From: Mycolicibacterium monacense | GTDB taxonomy: Bacteria; Actinomycetota; Actinomycetes; Mycobacteriales; Mycobacteriaceae | DNA length: 64,000 bases | Reading direction: 5' to 3' | NCBI RefSeq assembly: GCF_010731575.1 | Contig: NZ_AP022617.1 | Location: 4,030,001 to 4,094,000 of the forward strand | Shown: positions 17,119-26,099 of the stretch, one piece after another | Layout: the number at the start of each line of letters is the position of its first letter | Numbering within the stretch: the stretch's first letter is position 1 | Translations under genes and position numbers: made by a program | The notes under the pieces: model-generated | Database searches by the model: none | What the model was told of the DNA's origin: nothing | The model's input: only the letters and a program-made list of their open reading frames with translations

Positions 17119-18051
17119 GTGGCAGATACATCGAGTGCAGCACCCAAGGCAGAGTCCCAGTGGCTGTCTAAGTCGGCTTCGCAGACCCGCGGCTCCGACA
17201 AGGGCGAAGTCCAGTTCCATTACGACATCTCCAATGAATTCTTCAAGCTGTGGCAGGACCCGAACCAGGTCTACAGCTGCGCCTACTTCGAGAAGGACGA
17301 CTACACCCTCGAACAGGCCCAGATGGCCAAGATCGACCTGTCACTGGGCAAGCTCGGCCTGAAGCCGGGCATGACGCTGCTCGACATCGGCTGCGGCTGG
17401 GGCGCCACGATCATGCGGGCCGTCGAGAAGTACGACGTCAACGTCATCGGCCTGACGCTCTCGGAGAACCAGAAGCGCCACATCGAGGAGCACTGGTTCG
17501 CCAACTCGAAGAGCGACCGCAAGATGGAGGTCCGGCTGCAGCCGTGGGAGGACTTCAACGGCCAGGTCGACCGGATCGTGTCGATCGGCGCCTTCGAGCA
17601 CTTCGGCTTCAACAAGTACGACGACTACTTCAAGAAGACCTTCGACTGGATGCCCGAGGACGGCGTGCAGATGCTGCACACGATCATCATCCCGGAGGAT
17701 GAGGAGATCAAGGCCAAGGGGCTGCCGCTGACGATGTCGCGCGTGCGGTTCATCAAGTTCATCATGGACGAGATCTACCCCGGTGGCCGTCTGCCGCTGG
17801 CCTCGATGGTCAAGGAGCACGCCGTCAAGGCCGGCTACACCGTGACCCGCGAGCAGCACCTGCAGGAGCACTACGTCAAGACCCTCGACACCTGGGCGCG
17901 CAACCTCGAGGCACGCAAGGACGAGGCCATCGAGATCACCAACGAGGTGATCTACGAGCGCTTCCTCAAGTACCTCGACGGCTGCGCCGACCTGTTCCGC
18001 GAGGGCTACACCGACGTCGCGCAGTTCACGCTCGAGAAGGCACCCGTTTAG
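17119..18051 (+). CDS. Mycolic acid cyclopropane synthase/methyltransferase family (CmaA2-like)
   Basis: 310 residues of the SAM-dependent mycolate-modifying family. FHYDISNEFFKLWQDP, YSCAYFEKDD (with the conserved Cys of the bicarbonate site), SAM motif LLDIGCGWGATIMRAVEKYDVNVIGLTLSENQ and IGAFEHFG are all present. The segment LHTIIIPEDEEIKAKGLPL lines up best, by eye, with CmaA2. The enzyme should alter a double bond in the meromycolate chain on a carrier protein. It is followed after about 60 bp by a second family member, a tandem duplication with later divergence. Confidence 0.88.
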   Translation: MADTSSAAPKAESQWLSKSASQTRGSDKGEVQFHYDISNEFFKLWQDPNQVYSCAYFEKDDYTLEQAQMAKIDLSLGKLGLKPGMTLLDIGCGWGATIMRAVEKYDVNVIGLTLSENQKRHIEEHWFANSKSDRKMEVRLQPWEDFNGQVDRIVSIGAFEHFGFNKYDDYFKKTFDWMPEDGVQMLHTIIIPEDEEIKAKGLPLTMSRVRFIKFIMDEIYPGGRLPLASMVKEHAVKAGYTVTREQHLQEHYVKTLDTWARNLEARKDEAIEITNEVIYERFLKYLDGCADLFREGYTDVAQFTLEKAPV

Positions 18052-18115
18052 CACAGCTAGGCAATCTGCGTATAGAGTTCAAGATCGGTTTTCAGGACAA
18101 CGGAGGACAACGCAG

Positions 18116-19027
18116 ATGACGGACAGCGGGTCGGGGGGCTCGACAACAACCTCGACGGAGACTTCGACGGCCACCATGAAGGTGGCCTACGAGGACGTTC
18201 AGGCCCACTACGACATCTCCAACGAGTTCTTCGGGCTCTGGCAGGACCCGACGCGGACGTACAGCTCCGCCTTCTTCGAGCGTGACGACATGACGCTGGA
18301 AGAGGCGCAGCTGGCCAAGATCGACCTGGCGCTCGGCAAGCTCGACCTGCATCCCGGTATGACTCTGCTCGACGTGGGCTGCGGCTGGGGCGCGATGATG
18401 AAGCGCGCGGTCGAGAAGTACGACGTCAACGTCATCGGCCTCACCCTGAGCAAGAATCAGCGGTCGCTGGGTCAGCAGGTCCTCGACGGCATCGACACCT
18501 CCCGGTCGCGTCAGGTCATGCTGCGCGGCTGGGAGGAGTTCGAGCAGCCCGTCGACCGCATCGTCAGCATCGAGGCGTTCGAGGCGTTCCCGAAGGAGCG
18601 CTACAAGGCGTTCTTCGATCTGTGCCACCGCATCATGCCCGCCGACGGCCGCATGGTGCTGCAGACGATCATGGGTCACCCGCTCAAGCGCTGGCCGGAG
18701 CTGGGTGTGCCGATCACCATGACCGATCTGCGGTTCATGCGGTTCATCGCCAAGGAGATCTTCCCCGGCGGTTCGGTGCCGTGCGACGAGGACGTCATCG
18801 AATACTCCACGGCGGCAGGGTTTTCCGTCGCCGAACGCGACGACCTCACCGCCAGCTACGTCCGGACGCTGAACACCTGGGCCCAGGCCCTGGAGGCTCA
18901 TCGCGACCAGGCGATCGCGGTGACCAGCGAAGAGGTCTACGACCGGTACATGAAGTACCTGCTGGGCTGCGCGGACTTCTTCAACCGCAACGTCAGCTAC
19001 GTCGAGCAGTTCACGCTGGTCAAGTAG
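18116..19027 (+). CDS. Mycolic acid methyltransferase family protein (UmaA-like)
   Basis: 303 residues. The SAM motif LLDVGCGWGAMMKRAVEKYDVNVIGLTLSKNQ is intact. Two active-site positions differ from the neighbour: YSSAFFE has Ser where the bicarbonate-site Cys normally lies, and IEAFEAFP has Ala in place of the His after the conserved Glu. The second change is shared with UmaA, and ITMTDLRFMRFIAKEIFPGG also resembles it. A GGAGGA ribosome-binding site precedes the ATG. It may be a methyltransferase of altered specificity or low activity. Its 3' end overlaps the convergent P450 gene by 8 bp. Confidence 0.85.
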   Translation: MTDSGSGGSTTTSTETSTATMKVAYEDVQAHYDISNEFFGLWQDPTRTYSSAFFERDDMTLEEAQLAKIDLALGKLDLHPGMTLLDVGCGWGAMMKRAVEKYDVNVIGLTLSKNQRSLGQQVLDGIDTSRSRQVMLRGWEEFEQPVDRIVSIEAFEAFPKERYKAFFDLCHRIMPADGRMVLQTIMGHPLKRWPELGVPITMTDLRFMRFIAKEIFPGGSVPCDEDVIEYSTAAGFSVAERDDLTASYVRTLNTWAQALEAHRDQAIAVTSEEVYDRYMKYLLGCADFFNRNVSYVEQFTLVK

Positions 19028-20363
19028 GTCGCATCGCCCGGACGCGGACGCGGGCGCCGCGCGCCGGCACCATGATCACGTGCTTGACGCGGCGGCGTTC
19101 GCCGGGTGCCGTGGTGGTGCACAGCTCGGCGCGGCGCAGGATCTCGCGCAGGACGACCCGCATCTCGACCATCGCGAACGTCGCGCCGAGACAACGGCGG
19201 TTGCCTCCGCCGAACGGCAGCCACGTGGTCGGAGTCAGCGACGCTCCGAGCATCCGATCGGGGTCGAAGCGGTCCGGCTCGGGATAGACCGCGGGGTCGT
19301 CGTGCACCAGGCCGATCCCCGGCACGACCATCACTCCCGCCGGCAGCCGGTAACCCGCGACCTCCGTCGGTTCGGTCAGCACGCGCCCCACGTCGAAGAC
19401 CACCGGCCGGATCCGCAGCGCCTCCTTGACGACCGCGTCGAGGTACTCGTCGCCCGACGGGTCCCCCGCCGCGCTGCGGTCCGCCGCCCGCACCGCCGCG
19501 GTGAGGACCGCTGGATGCCGGGTCAACCGCTCCAGCGCCCAGGACAACCCGGTGGCGGTGGTGTCGTGGCCCGCCACCAGCAGCGTCATCAGCTGATCGC
19601 GCAGCTCGCGGTCGGTCATCGTGCGGCCGTCCTCGCCGGCGCTGCGCACCAGCATCGCGAGGACATCGGTGCGCCACCGCAGCTCCGGATCCGCGCGACG
19701 CTCGGCGATCTCCGCGTACAGCAGCCGGTCCGCCTCCTCGATGCGCTCCCGCAGCGACCGCCACAGCGGCAGCCGCTGCAGCCCCGGGTTGGCCAACGCC
19801 GGTGTCGTCCACGGCGTCACCTGCAGTAGTTTCGGCATGATCGCGCGCAACGCCGCCAACCGCGCAGGATCGCTGGCGCCGATCACCGTCCGCAGGATCA
19901 CCTCGAGCGTGATCTCTGACATCTTCGGGGCCACCGGGAACACCTCGCCGACCGGCCAGCGTGAAACGTTGTCCGCGGCGATCTCGGTCATCACCTCGAC
20001 CTGCCGGGCGACCGCCTCCCGGTGGAACGGCGCCATCATGAGCCGGCGCCGGTCCCGGTGCACGTCGTCGTCGATCACGAGAACCGAAGTGTCGCCGAGC
20101 AATCCGCGCAGCATCGCGTTCGCCTCACCGGCGTGGTACACCCGCGGGTCGCCGGCGAACACCGTCTTGATGTCGGCCGGGTCGGCCAGGTAGACCATCG
20201 TGCCGATCGACGAGATCCGCAGCGTGAAGACCGGACCGTACCGACGACGACAGGCCGCGACGAACCGCGACCAGGACCGCATCAGCAGAACTGTCTGCAC
20301 CGATGGGTGCAGCCGCGGTCCGGGTGGCAGGGCCGCGATCGCACGGGTCCGGGGAAGGGTCAT
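19020..20363 (-). CDS. Cytochrome P450
   Basis: 447 residues from ATG 20363, with GGAGG 6 bases upstream; the stop of the esterase-like gene lies only 4 bases away. The I-helix motif is VAGHDTTATG, the ExxR motif is KEALRIRP and the haem ligand is in FGGGNRRCLGATFA. LPPGPRLHP at the N-terminus is the usual proline-rich hinge. It is soluble. The subfamily cannot be set by eye; it resembles the CYP135-138 group of mycobacteria. The arrangement implies co-translation with the esterase-like gene, so the two may act on the same substrate. Confidence 0.9.
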   Translation of the reverse strand: MTLPRTRAIAALPPGPRLHPSVQTVLLMRSWSRFVAACRRRYGPVFTLRISSIGTMVYLADPADIKTVFAGDPRVYHAGEANAMLRGLLGDTSVLVIDDDVHRDRRRLMMAPFHREAVARQVEVMTEIAADNVSRWPVGEVFPVAPKMSEITLEVILRTVIGASDPARLAALRAIMPKLLQVTPWTTPALANPGLQRLPLWRSLRERIEEADRLLYAEIAERRADPELRWRTDVLAMLVRSAGEDGRTMTDRELRDQLMTLLVAGHDTTATGLSWALERLTRHPAVLTAAVRAADRSAAGDPSGDEYLDAVVKEALRIRPVVFDVGRVLTEPTEVAGYRLPAGVMVVPGIGLVHDDPAVYPEPDRFDPDRMLGASLTPTTWLPFGGGNRRCLGATFAMVEMRVVLREILRRAELCTTTAPGERRRVKHVIMVPARGARVRVRAMRPT

Positions 20364-20367
20364 GTCA

Positions 20368-22626
20368 TCACCTCCGGCTCCCATTGTCCGCTGCGAGCGT
20401 GATGCGGTAGCGGCCGGCGGGGACGTCGACCACCGCACCGACCTGTCGTCCGTCCAACTCGACGGTCATCCCCGGCGGCAGGGCCGCGAGCCGGATCTGC
20501 ACCGGGCGGTCGGTGGCGACCGCGATCGTCGACCGCGCCAACGGCGCCAGCCCCGCCCGCACGACGTCCACCGCGAGACCGGCGACGCCGTTCAACTCCA
20601 GCGTCAGCCACGGCATCGGGGCGACCTCGTCCCCCAGCTCCCACGTCATCTCGGTGAACAGACCGGGCGTCGGGTCGAAGTCGGGGATCACCCCGCGGCG
20701 GCGCTTGATGGTGCGGGTCCGGTCGGGCCGGGCGTAGGACCTGGCGTCGACGGTGGCCAGCTTCCCGCGCTCGACCTTCACGTCGTCGGCGGCGCGCAGC
20801 TCCGACACCCACCACACCCGGTGCGGTCCGATGCCGAGGTCCTCACGCACCAGCTGCGGATACCACGAGAACGTGATGTGGCCCGGATCCGGTTGTCGCA
20901 GACCGGTTCCCATGTGTGCGATCGGATCGTCGAAGTCGTCCTTGAGCAGGAACGCGATGTGGTCCTCGACCGGATACGTCGCGAACCGGTACCGGTAACC
21001 CAGCCGGTCGAGCTCAAGGACCTGCTGCACGATCCCCGGGAACGGCACCAACTGGTCCAGTCCGCCGTGGGCGATGACGAACGGCAGCCACCGCGCGTTG
21101 CCGAGCAGCCGGAACGTGTCGCCCTCCCGCGCGCAGTGCGACGTCGGGTCGAAGTCGGCCGGCGCCTCGACCCCGCGCACCAGCCGCACCCCGCACGTCG
21201 GCGGGCCGGCGAGCACGACCGCTTGGGCGAACACCTCCGGATAGCTCAGGCCCAGCTTGTACGTGCCGTATCCGCCCATCGAGTATCCCGAGACGACCGT
21301 GCGGTTCGGGTCGGCGCCGAGCTGTTCGACGACCCGGGAGAACACCTCCCACACGTCGAGTTCGCCCTCGTCGAAGTACCAGCACGCCGGGCCGCGCGCC
21401 AGCGGTGTCACGACGATCGAGTTGCGTCCGTCGCACACCTCGTGCAGCAGCTTCGGGTCGAACGCGGCGTACTGGTTCTGCCCGAGCGCCAGCGAGTGCA
21501 GCATCAGCGTCAGCGGGAGCCGCCGGCCCCGAGCGTACGTCGCGGGCACGCACACCGAATACGGCTGCACCCGGCCCAGGAACTGGGGTTCGGTGTCGAG
21601 GATGTTGCCCGGGCCGACCCCCTGCCCCAGTTCGACCGACGACACATACCAGCGGGTGGACGTCCCGGTCACCACCTGTTCCGGATCGGTCCGCCGCCCG
21701 GCCAGCTGATCCCATGGCACCGCCACCGAGAACTGCGATACGTCACCGTCTTCGAGGGCGTCGGCCTGGGCCTGATCCGACCAGAAGTTCAGCGGCACCT
21801 TCTCCTGTTCGCGGGTGCGGAACGCGAGGTTGTAGACGTTGGGCTGACCGGGTCCGGCGCCGCGGACGAACGGCACCTCCGCGAACCCGTCACCCGCCTC
21901 GTTGGCCAACCCGGCGGCCAACCGCACCGTCCACGTGCCGGTGGGCTCGACGAGCGCGCGGGGCACCGTCGCCAGGAACGACCGCGATTCCATGTCGACC
22001 CGGTGTTCGACCGCGGTGCGCGTGCCGGTGGTCAGGTCGATCAACCACGATCCGGTCCCGGAGATCAGCAGCGCCAGGTCGATACCGGTGGAACGCACAC
22101 CCGCGTTCGCCGGCCACTCGTTGGTCGCCGAGGTGCCGCGGTCGGTGTCGAAGGTGAACAGGCCGACCGGAATCGTCTTGTCCAACAGAGTGTTCCAGTC
22201 GATCCGCCACCACGTGTCGGTCGTGCTCAGCCCGATCGCCACCCGGAAGATGTCCGCGCCGTTGCGGGCCGCGGGCCCGTCCGGATAGATGTAGGTGCCG
22301 CGCGGCGGTGCGCCCCCGGTGGGCACGCTGACGGGGACACCCGAGGCGCCGTGGTCGTCGTAGAGGAAATCGGTCCAGAACAGCGCCCCACCCGCGAAGC
22401 GGCCCGTCCCGCACGTGCGGGGGAAGTCCTCGCCGAACGGCCAGCCGGCCGGCACCGGCAGGGCGGGCTCGCGCTGCAGCGCCGCCGGCGGCACCCCCTC
22501 GGGCATCCCGTCGATCACGACGAGGTCCGGCGGGGACGGCGCGGCGGCGACGACCGCGTTCTTGACGGCCTCGGCGACGCGGCGCGCGATACGCAGCGGA
22601 AGCAGGGCGGTGGAGATCAACGACAC
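20368..22626 (-). CDS. Large esterase/prolyl-oligopeptidase-like alpha/beta hydrolase
   Basis: 752 residues. The first ~330 form a beta-rich domain (glucodextranase-type or carbohydrate-binding-like: FTFDTDRGTSATNEWP and GTWTVRLAAG). The alpha/beta-hydrolase domain (about 350-570) has the nucleophile in VVSGYSMGGYG, a likely acid in HGGLDQLVPF and a likely His in YPVEDHIAF. A C-terminal beta domain follows. There is no clear signal peptide, although residues 1-27 are amphipathic. It probably cleaves an ester on a bulky substrate and is coupled to the P450 gene. Confidence 0.75.
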   Translation of the reverse strand: MSLISTALLPLRIARRVAEAVKNAVVAAAPSPPDLVVIDGMPEGVPPAALQREPALPVPAGWPFGEDFPRTCGTGRFAGGALFWTDFLYDDHGASGVPVSVPTGGAPPRGTYIYPDGPAARNGADIFRVAIGLSTTDTWWRIDWNTLLDKTIPVGLFTFDTDRGTSATNEWPANAGVRSTGIDLALLISGTGSWLIDLTTGTRTAVEHRVDMESRSFLATVPRALVEPTGTWTVRLAAGLANEAGDGFAEVPFVRGAGPGQPNVYNLAFRTREQEKVPLNFWSDQAQADALEDGDVSQFSVAVPWDQLAGRRTDPEQVVTGTSTRWYVSSVELGQGVGPGNILDTEPQFLGRVQPYSVCVPATYARGRRLPLTLMLHSLALGQNQYAAFDPKLLHEVCDGRNSIVVTPLARGPACWYFDEGELDVWEVFSRVVEQLGADPNRTVVSGYSMGGYGTYKLGLSYPEVFAQAVVLAGPPTCGVRLVRGVEAPADFDPTSHCAREGDTFRLLGNARWLPFVIAHGGLDQLVPFPGIVQQVLELDRLGYRYRFATYPVEDHIAFLLKDDFDDPIAHMGTGLRQPDPGHITFSWYPQLVREDLGIGPHRVWWVSELRAADDVKVERGKLATVDARSYARPDRTRTIKRRRGVIPDFDPTPGLFTEMTWELGDEVAPMPWLTLELNGVAGLAVDVVRAGLAPLARSTIAVATDRPVQIRLAALPPGMTVELDGRQVGAVVDVPAGRYRITLAADNGSRR

Positions 22627-22699
22627 CGGCCCGACGTTAAGGCGAAAGTCCGCTTATGGCGGGCGCTTCGGATGAGACGTGTGAATCAGACGCCGCGGC

Positions 22700-23950
22700 T
22701 CAGTACGCGCCGAACACCAGCACGATGTTGTGCCCGCCGAGGCCGAACGAGTTGCTGACCGCATAACGGAAGTCGCCGCTTCGGGGCTCACCTGTGACGA
22801 CGTCGAGGTCGATGTCGGCGTCGAGATGCTGCACGTTGAGCGTCGGCGGCACCACCCCGTCGCGCAACGCCTGGACCGTCAACACCGCCTCGACGGCGCC
22901 GGCCGCGCCGAGCGAATGCCCCAGCGCCGCTTTGGGTGCGTAGACCGCCGGACGGTGCGCACCCAGCGCGTGCCGGATGGCGCATCCCTCGGCCACGTCG
23001 CCGAACGCCGTACCGGTGGCGTGGGCATTGACCAGGTCGACGTCGGACGGCTCGAGGCCGGCCAGATCGACCGCGTGCCGGATCGCGTCGCCGGCGGGCA
23101 CCCCGCTCGGATCCGGTTCGACGATGTCGTAGCCGTCCGAGGTCATCGCCGCGCCCATGATCCGGCCGAGGATCGTCGCGCCGCGCGCCTTGGCGTTCTC
23201 CTCGGTCTCGATGAGCAGCAGCGCGCCGCCCTCACCGAGCACCATGCCGTCGCGGTCCTTGTCGAATGGGCGGCACGCACCGGCCGGATCGTCGTTGTTG
23301 GTGGACAACAGACCCAACCGCGTGAACGCGCCCACCGGGACCGCCTCGATCTTGGTCTCCACCCCGCCGCAGATCGCCATCTCGACCTCGCCGAGCACGA
23401 TCTGGCGCCACGCCTGGGCGATGGCGGCCGCCCCCGACGCGTCGGCCATCACCGGAGAGATGATGCCGCCCTTGGCCTGCCGGTCCAGTCCGACCGCGGC
23501 GGCCGGGGCGTTGGGCATGTACATCTGCACCGCCAGCGGCGACACCGCGCGCAGACCCTTCTGCCGCCAGTCGTCGTACTGCGCCGGGATCTCCTCGGTG
23601 GAGCCGAGCGCGAGTCCGATCGACACCATCAGCCGCCGCGGGTCGATGTCGGGCGTGCCCGCCGCCTCCCACAACCGGCGGCCCAGCACCGTCGACATCT
23701 TCTGCATGTACGCCAGCCGGCGCAGCTCGACACGGTTGAGGTAGGCGTCGAAGTTCTCCCGCAGCTGCCCGCCGATGCGCACCGGCGAGTCGAGTTCGTC
23801 GACGAACCAGGAGTCCAGCGCGCGGATACCGCTGTGGCCCGCCAGCAACTGCTGCCAGGTGTCCTCGGCGTCGGGTGCCACCGCCGTGGTGGAGGCGACC
23901 GCGGTCACCACCACATCGCCGAATCCGCTGCCGGTTCTCAACTTGGCCAT
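22700..23950 (-). CDS. KasA/KasB-like beta-ketoacyl-ACP synthase with Cys-to-Asp active site
   Basis: 416 residues, the length of KasA, starting at ATG 23950 with GGAGGA 10 bases upstream (a GTG 6 codons earlier is possible). Strong similarity runs throughout (FDKDRDGMVLGEGGALLLIETEE; DIDLDVVTGEPR; YAVSNSFGLGGHN). The two active-site His (NAHATGT and ALGHSLGA) and the Lys before the second remain. The nucleophilic Cys of PVSACSSG is replaced by Asp in PVMADASG (codon GAC at 23441-23443, residue 170). It cannot form the usual acyl-thioester, so it may be a decarboxylase-like or heterodimer subunit. Confidence 0.9.
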   Translation of the reverse strand: MAKLRTGSGFGDVVVTAVASTTAVAPDAEDTWQQLLAGHSGIRALDSWFVDELDSPVRIGGQLRENFDAYLNRVELRRLAYMQKMSTVLGRRLWEAAGTPDIDPRRLMVSIGLALGSTEEIPAQYDDWRQKGLRAVSPLAVQMYMPNAPAAAVGLDRQAKGGIISPVMADASGAAAIAQAWRQIVLGEVEMAICGGVETKIEAVPVGAFTRLGLLSTNNDDPAGACRPFDKDRDGMVLGEGGALLLIETEENAKARGATILGRIMGAAMTSDGYDIVEPDPSGVPAGDAIRHAVDLAGLEPSDVDLVNAHATGTAFGDVAEGCAIRHALGAHRPAVYAPKAALGHSLGAAGAVEAVLTVQALRDGVVPPTLNVQHLDADIDLDVVTGEPRSGDFRYAVSNSFGLGGHNIVLVFGAY

Positions 23951-24042
23951 GCCTGCGGAATCCTCCACTGCTCCTCGACGACGTTGAGTGTCCCCCAGAG
24001 GTTACGCTGCGCCGCCGCGGCTTTCGGCCCCCGGCACGGGAA

Positions 24043-25857
24043 TCAGCGCACCGCGCCGTTGACCACCGGCGTGGCGATCATCCCCTTCTCCACACCCCAC
24101 ATCGTGGCGATCGTGCGGTACTCGCCGGTGGCCATCACGTGTTCGAGCGCCTGGCGCAGCGACTCCGCCAGCGCCGACCCCTTGGCCACCGGCCACCCGT
24201 AGGGCGCGGAGTCGAACACCTCCCCCGCCGGCTCCAGCGCGCCGCCGGAGGTCTTGATCGCGAATCCGGTCACCGGTGAGTCCGCCGACATCGCGTCCAC
24301 CTCGCCGGCCAGCAGCGCCGCGGTGACGTCGTCCTGTTCGGTGAACACGACCTTCCGGATCGGTTCGCGGCCCGCCGCCACGCACGCCTCGCTCTTGGCG
24401 GGCAGCTCGTCGGTCTCCTGAATCACGCTGTACGCCACGCCGACCCGCAGCCCGCACGCGTTCGACGGGTCGACCACCTCCGAGCCCGCCCGCTGCGCCC
24501 ACAGCGTGCCCGCCTCCAGGTACGTCACGAAGTCGACCGCCTTCTCACGTTCGAGGGTGTCGGTGATCGACGACATGCCCAGCGTGAATGCCCCGGACTG
24601 CACCGACGGGATCACGCTCTCGAAGGCGGTCTCGCGGAATTCGGGCACCAGCCCCAGCGTCCGCGCCACCGCCTTCATCAGGTCGACGTCGAACCCCACG
24701 ATGTCGCCGTAGGCGTCGCGGAACTCGTTCGGCGCGTACGGCACGTTCACACCGATGACCAATCGGCCCGATTCGCGGACGTCCGCTGGTACGGTCGCCG
24801 CGATCGACGGGACCGCCCCCGGTGTCGGCGCCGGTGTCGGGGTGTCCTCGGCGACCACCACCTGCCGCGGGGCGCGGGTCCGTTCGGGCCACCCGCTCCA
24901 CTGCCAGGTCACCGCACCGGAGACCGCGACGACCACCAGCACGACACCGGTCACCGCGGCCGCCCGCCGGGGCAGCCTGCGCCGCATCGGGATTCGTGCC
25001 GACCGTGCGGAATGCCTGCCGGACCGGCTCGACCAGCGCACCGGCGAGGTCAGCGCGCGCCGCGCCGCGGCGGCCATCTCCGCCGCGGACTGGTAGCGCC
25101 GCTCGGGCTTCTTGGCCATCCCCCGTTCGATGACCTCGTCGAACGCCGCGAGGCGCGGATCGGTGTCCGACGGTTTCGGTACCGGCCGCACGATGTGACC
25201 CGCGATCTGCTCCTCGAGGCTGTCGGCCGGGTACGGCCGCACCCCGGTCAGACATTCGTAGAGCACGCAGGTCAGCGCGTAGATGTCCGAGCGCGGATCG
25301 ATCCGGCCGCCGTTGAACCGCTCCGGCGCCATGTAGGCCAGCGTGCCCAGCGTGCTGCCCGCGGTCGTCATGCCCGGCTCACCTGCGCTGCGCGCCAGGC
25401 CGAAGTCGATCAGGTACACGAAGTCGCGGTCGGTGATGAGGATGTTCGACGGTTTGACGTCGCGGTGGATCAGCCCGGCCGCATGTGCGGCGTCGAGTGC
25501 CGTGGCGACCTGTTCGACGACCTTCACGGCAAAGGACGGCAGCAGCGGCTTGTCCGCGCCCTCCAGGATCGTGCCGAGGTTGCGGCCCTCGATCAGCCGC
25601 ATGTCGAGATACAGCCGACCGTCGATCTCGCCGTAACTGTGGATGGGCACCACGTGCGGGTCCTGCACACCCGCGGCGGCCTGCGCCTCACGCCGGAACC
25701 TGCGCTGGAACGTCGCGTCCTGGGCCAGATGCGGTGGTAGCACCTTCAAGGCCACCACCCGGTCCGTATGGGTGTCGTAGGCCTGGTAGACCTCGCCCAT
25801 CCCGCCCCGACCGATCAGCTTCTGCAGCCGGTAGTGCCCGAATGGTGTCGCGTCCAC
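24043..25857 (-). CDS. Ser/Thr protein kinase fused to extracellular solute-binding domain (SBP family 3)
   Basis: 604 residues from GTG 25857, preceded by GAGGAG 7 bases away; a 26-codon extension to 25935 is less likely. The kinase domain (about 8-268) has GRGGMGEVYQA, VALKVL, HRDVKPSNIL and DFGLARS. One transmembrane helix spans about 301-319. The outside part (about 360-600) is a periplasmic-type binding domain: RLVIGVNVPYAPNEF, GFDVDLMKAVARTLGL, GMSSITDTLEREKAVDFV and GEVDAMSADSP are family-3 signatures for polar amino acids. The natural reading is a receptor kinase that senses an amino acid directly. Confidence 0.9.
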   Translation of the reverse strand: MDATPFGHYRLQKLIGRGGMGEVYQAYDTHTDRVVALKVLPPHLAQDATFQRRFRREAQAAAGVQDPHVVPIHSYGEIDGRLYLDMRLIEGRNLGTILEGADKPLLPSFAVKVVEQVATALDAAHAAGLIHRDVKPSNILITDRDFVYLIDFGLARSAGEPGMTTAGSTLGTLAYMAPERFNGGRIDPRSDIYALTCVLYECLTGVRPYPADSLEEQIAGHIVRPVPKPSDTDPRLAAFDEVIERGMAKKPERRYQSAAEMAAAARRALTSPVRWSSRSGRHSARSARIPMRRRLPRRAAAVTGVVLVVVAVSGAVTWQWSGWPERTRAPRQVVVAEDTPTPAPTPGAVPSIAATVPADVRESGRLVIGVNVPYAPNEFRDAYGDIVGFDVDLMKAVARTLGLVPEFRETAFESVIPSVQSGAFTLGMSSITDTLEREKAVDFVTYLEAGTLWAQRAGSEVVDPSNACGLRVGVAYSVIQETDELPAKSEACVAAGREPIRKVVFTEQDDVTAALLAGEVDAMSADSPVTGFAIKTSGGALEPAGEVFDSAPYGWPVAKGSALAESLRQALEHVMATGEYRTIATMWGVEKGMIATPVVNGAVR

Positions 25858-25991
25858 CGTTGTACTCCTCGGCAGCGGCCAGTCGGTGTGTCGAGGAGAA
25901 ATTACCCCACCTTTGCCGGAGTTGTCGCCACTCAATCGACGCCGACGTCAAACGTGCCGGAAAACCGAACTTATGGCAAATTGGGTGAAGG

Positions 25992-26012
25992 GTAGGGAAA
26001 CCCCTGATTCCT
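25992..26012 (+). repeat. GTAGGGAAACCCC-GATTCC motif, copy 1
   Basis: The element gtagggaaacccctgattcct lies about 90 bp upstream of the MarR-family gene. Two close relatives occur at 33112 and 33463. It is an imperfect inverted repeat (GGGAAACCC) followed by a shared GATTCCT. It sits in the divergent promoter region of the fused kinase and the MarR gene, so an operator is possible but unproven. Confidence 0.4.
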
Positions 26013-26099
26013 CGCTCCATCCGCGCGTCCGAGACTTGCGGCAACGAACAGCCGAGGGGGACGGCCGGTCGTCCGCAAGAAGCACGGAGGGGAGCGGAA

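Noticed and set aside
20200..22758. An 852-codon open frame on +
   Set aside because: It lies antisense to the P450 and esterase-like genes, both with clear motifs. It is Arg/His/Gly-rich low-complexity sequence.
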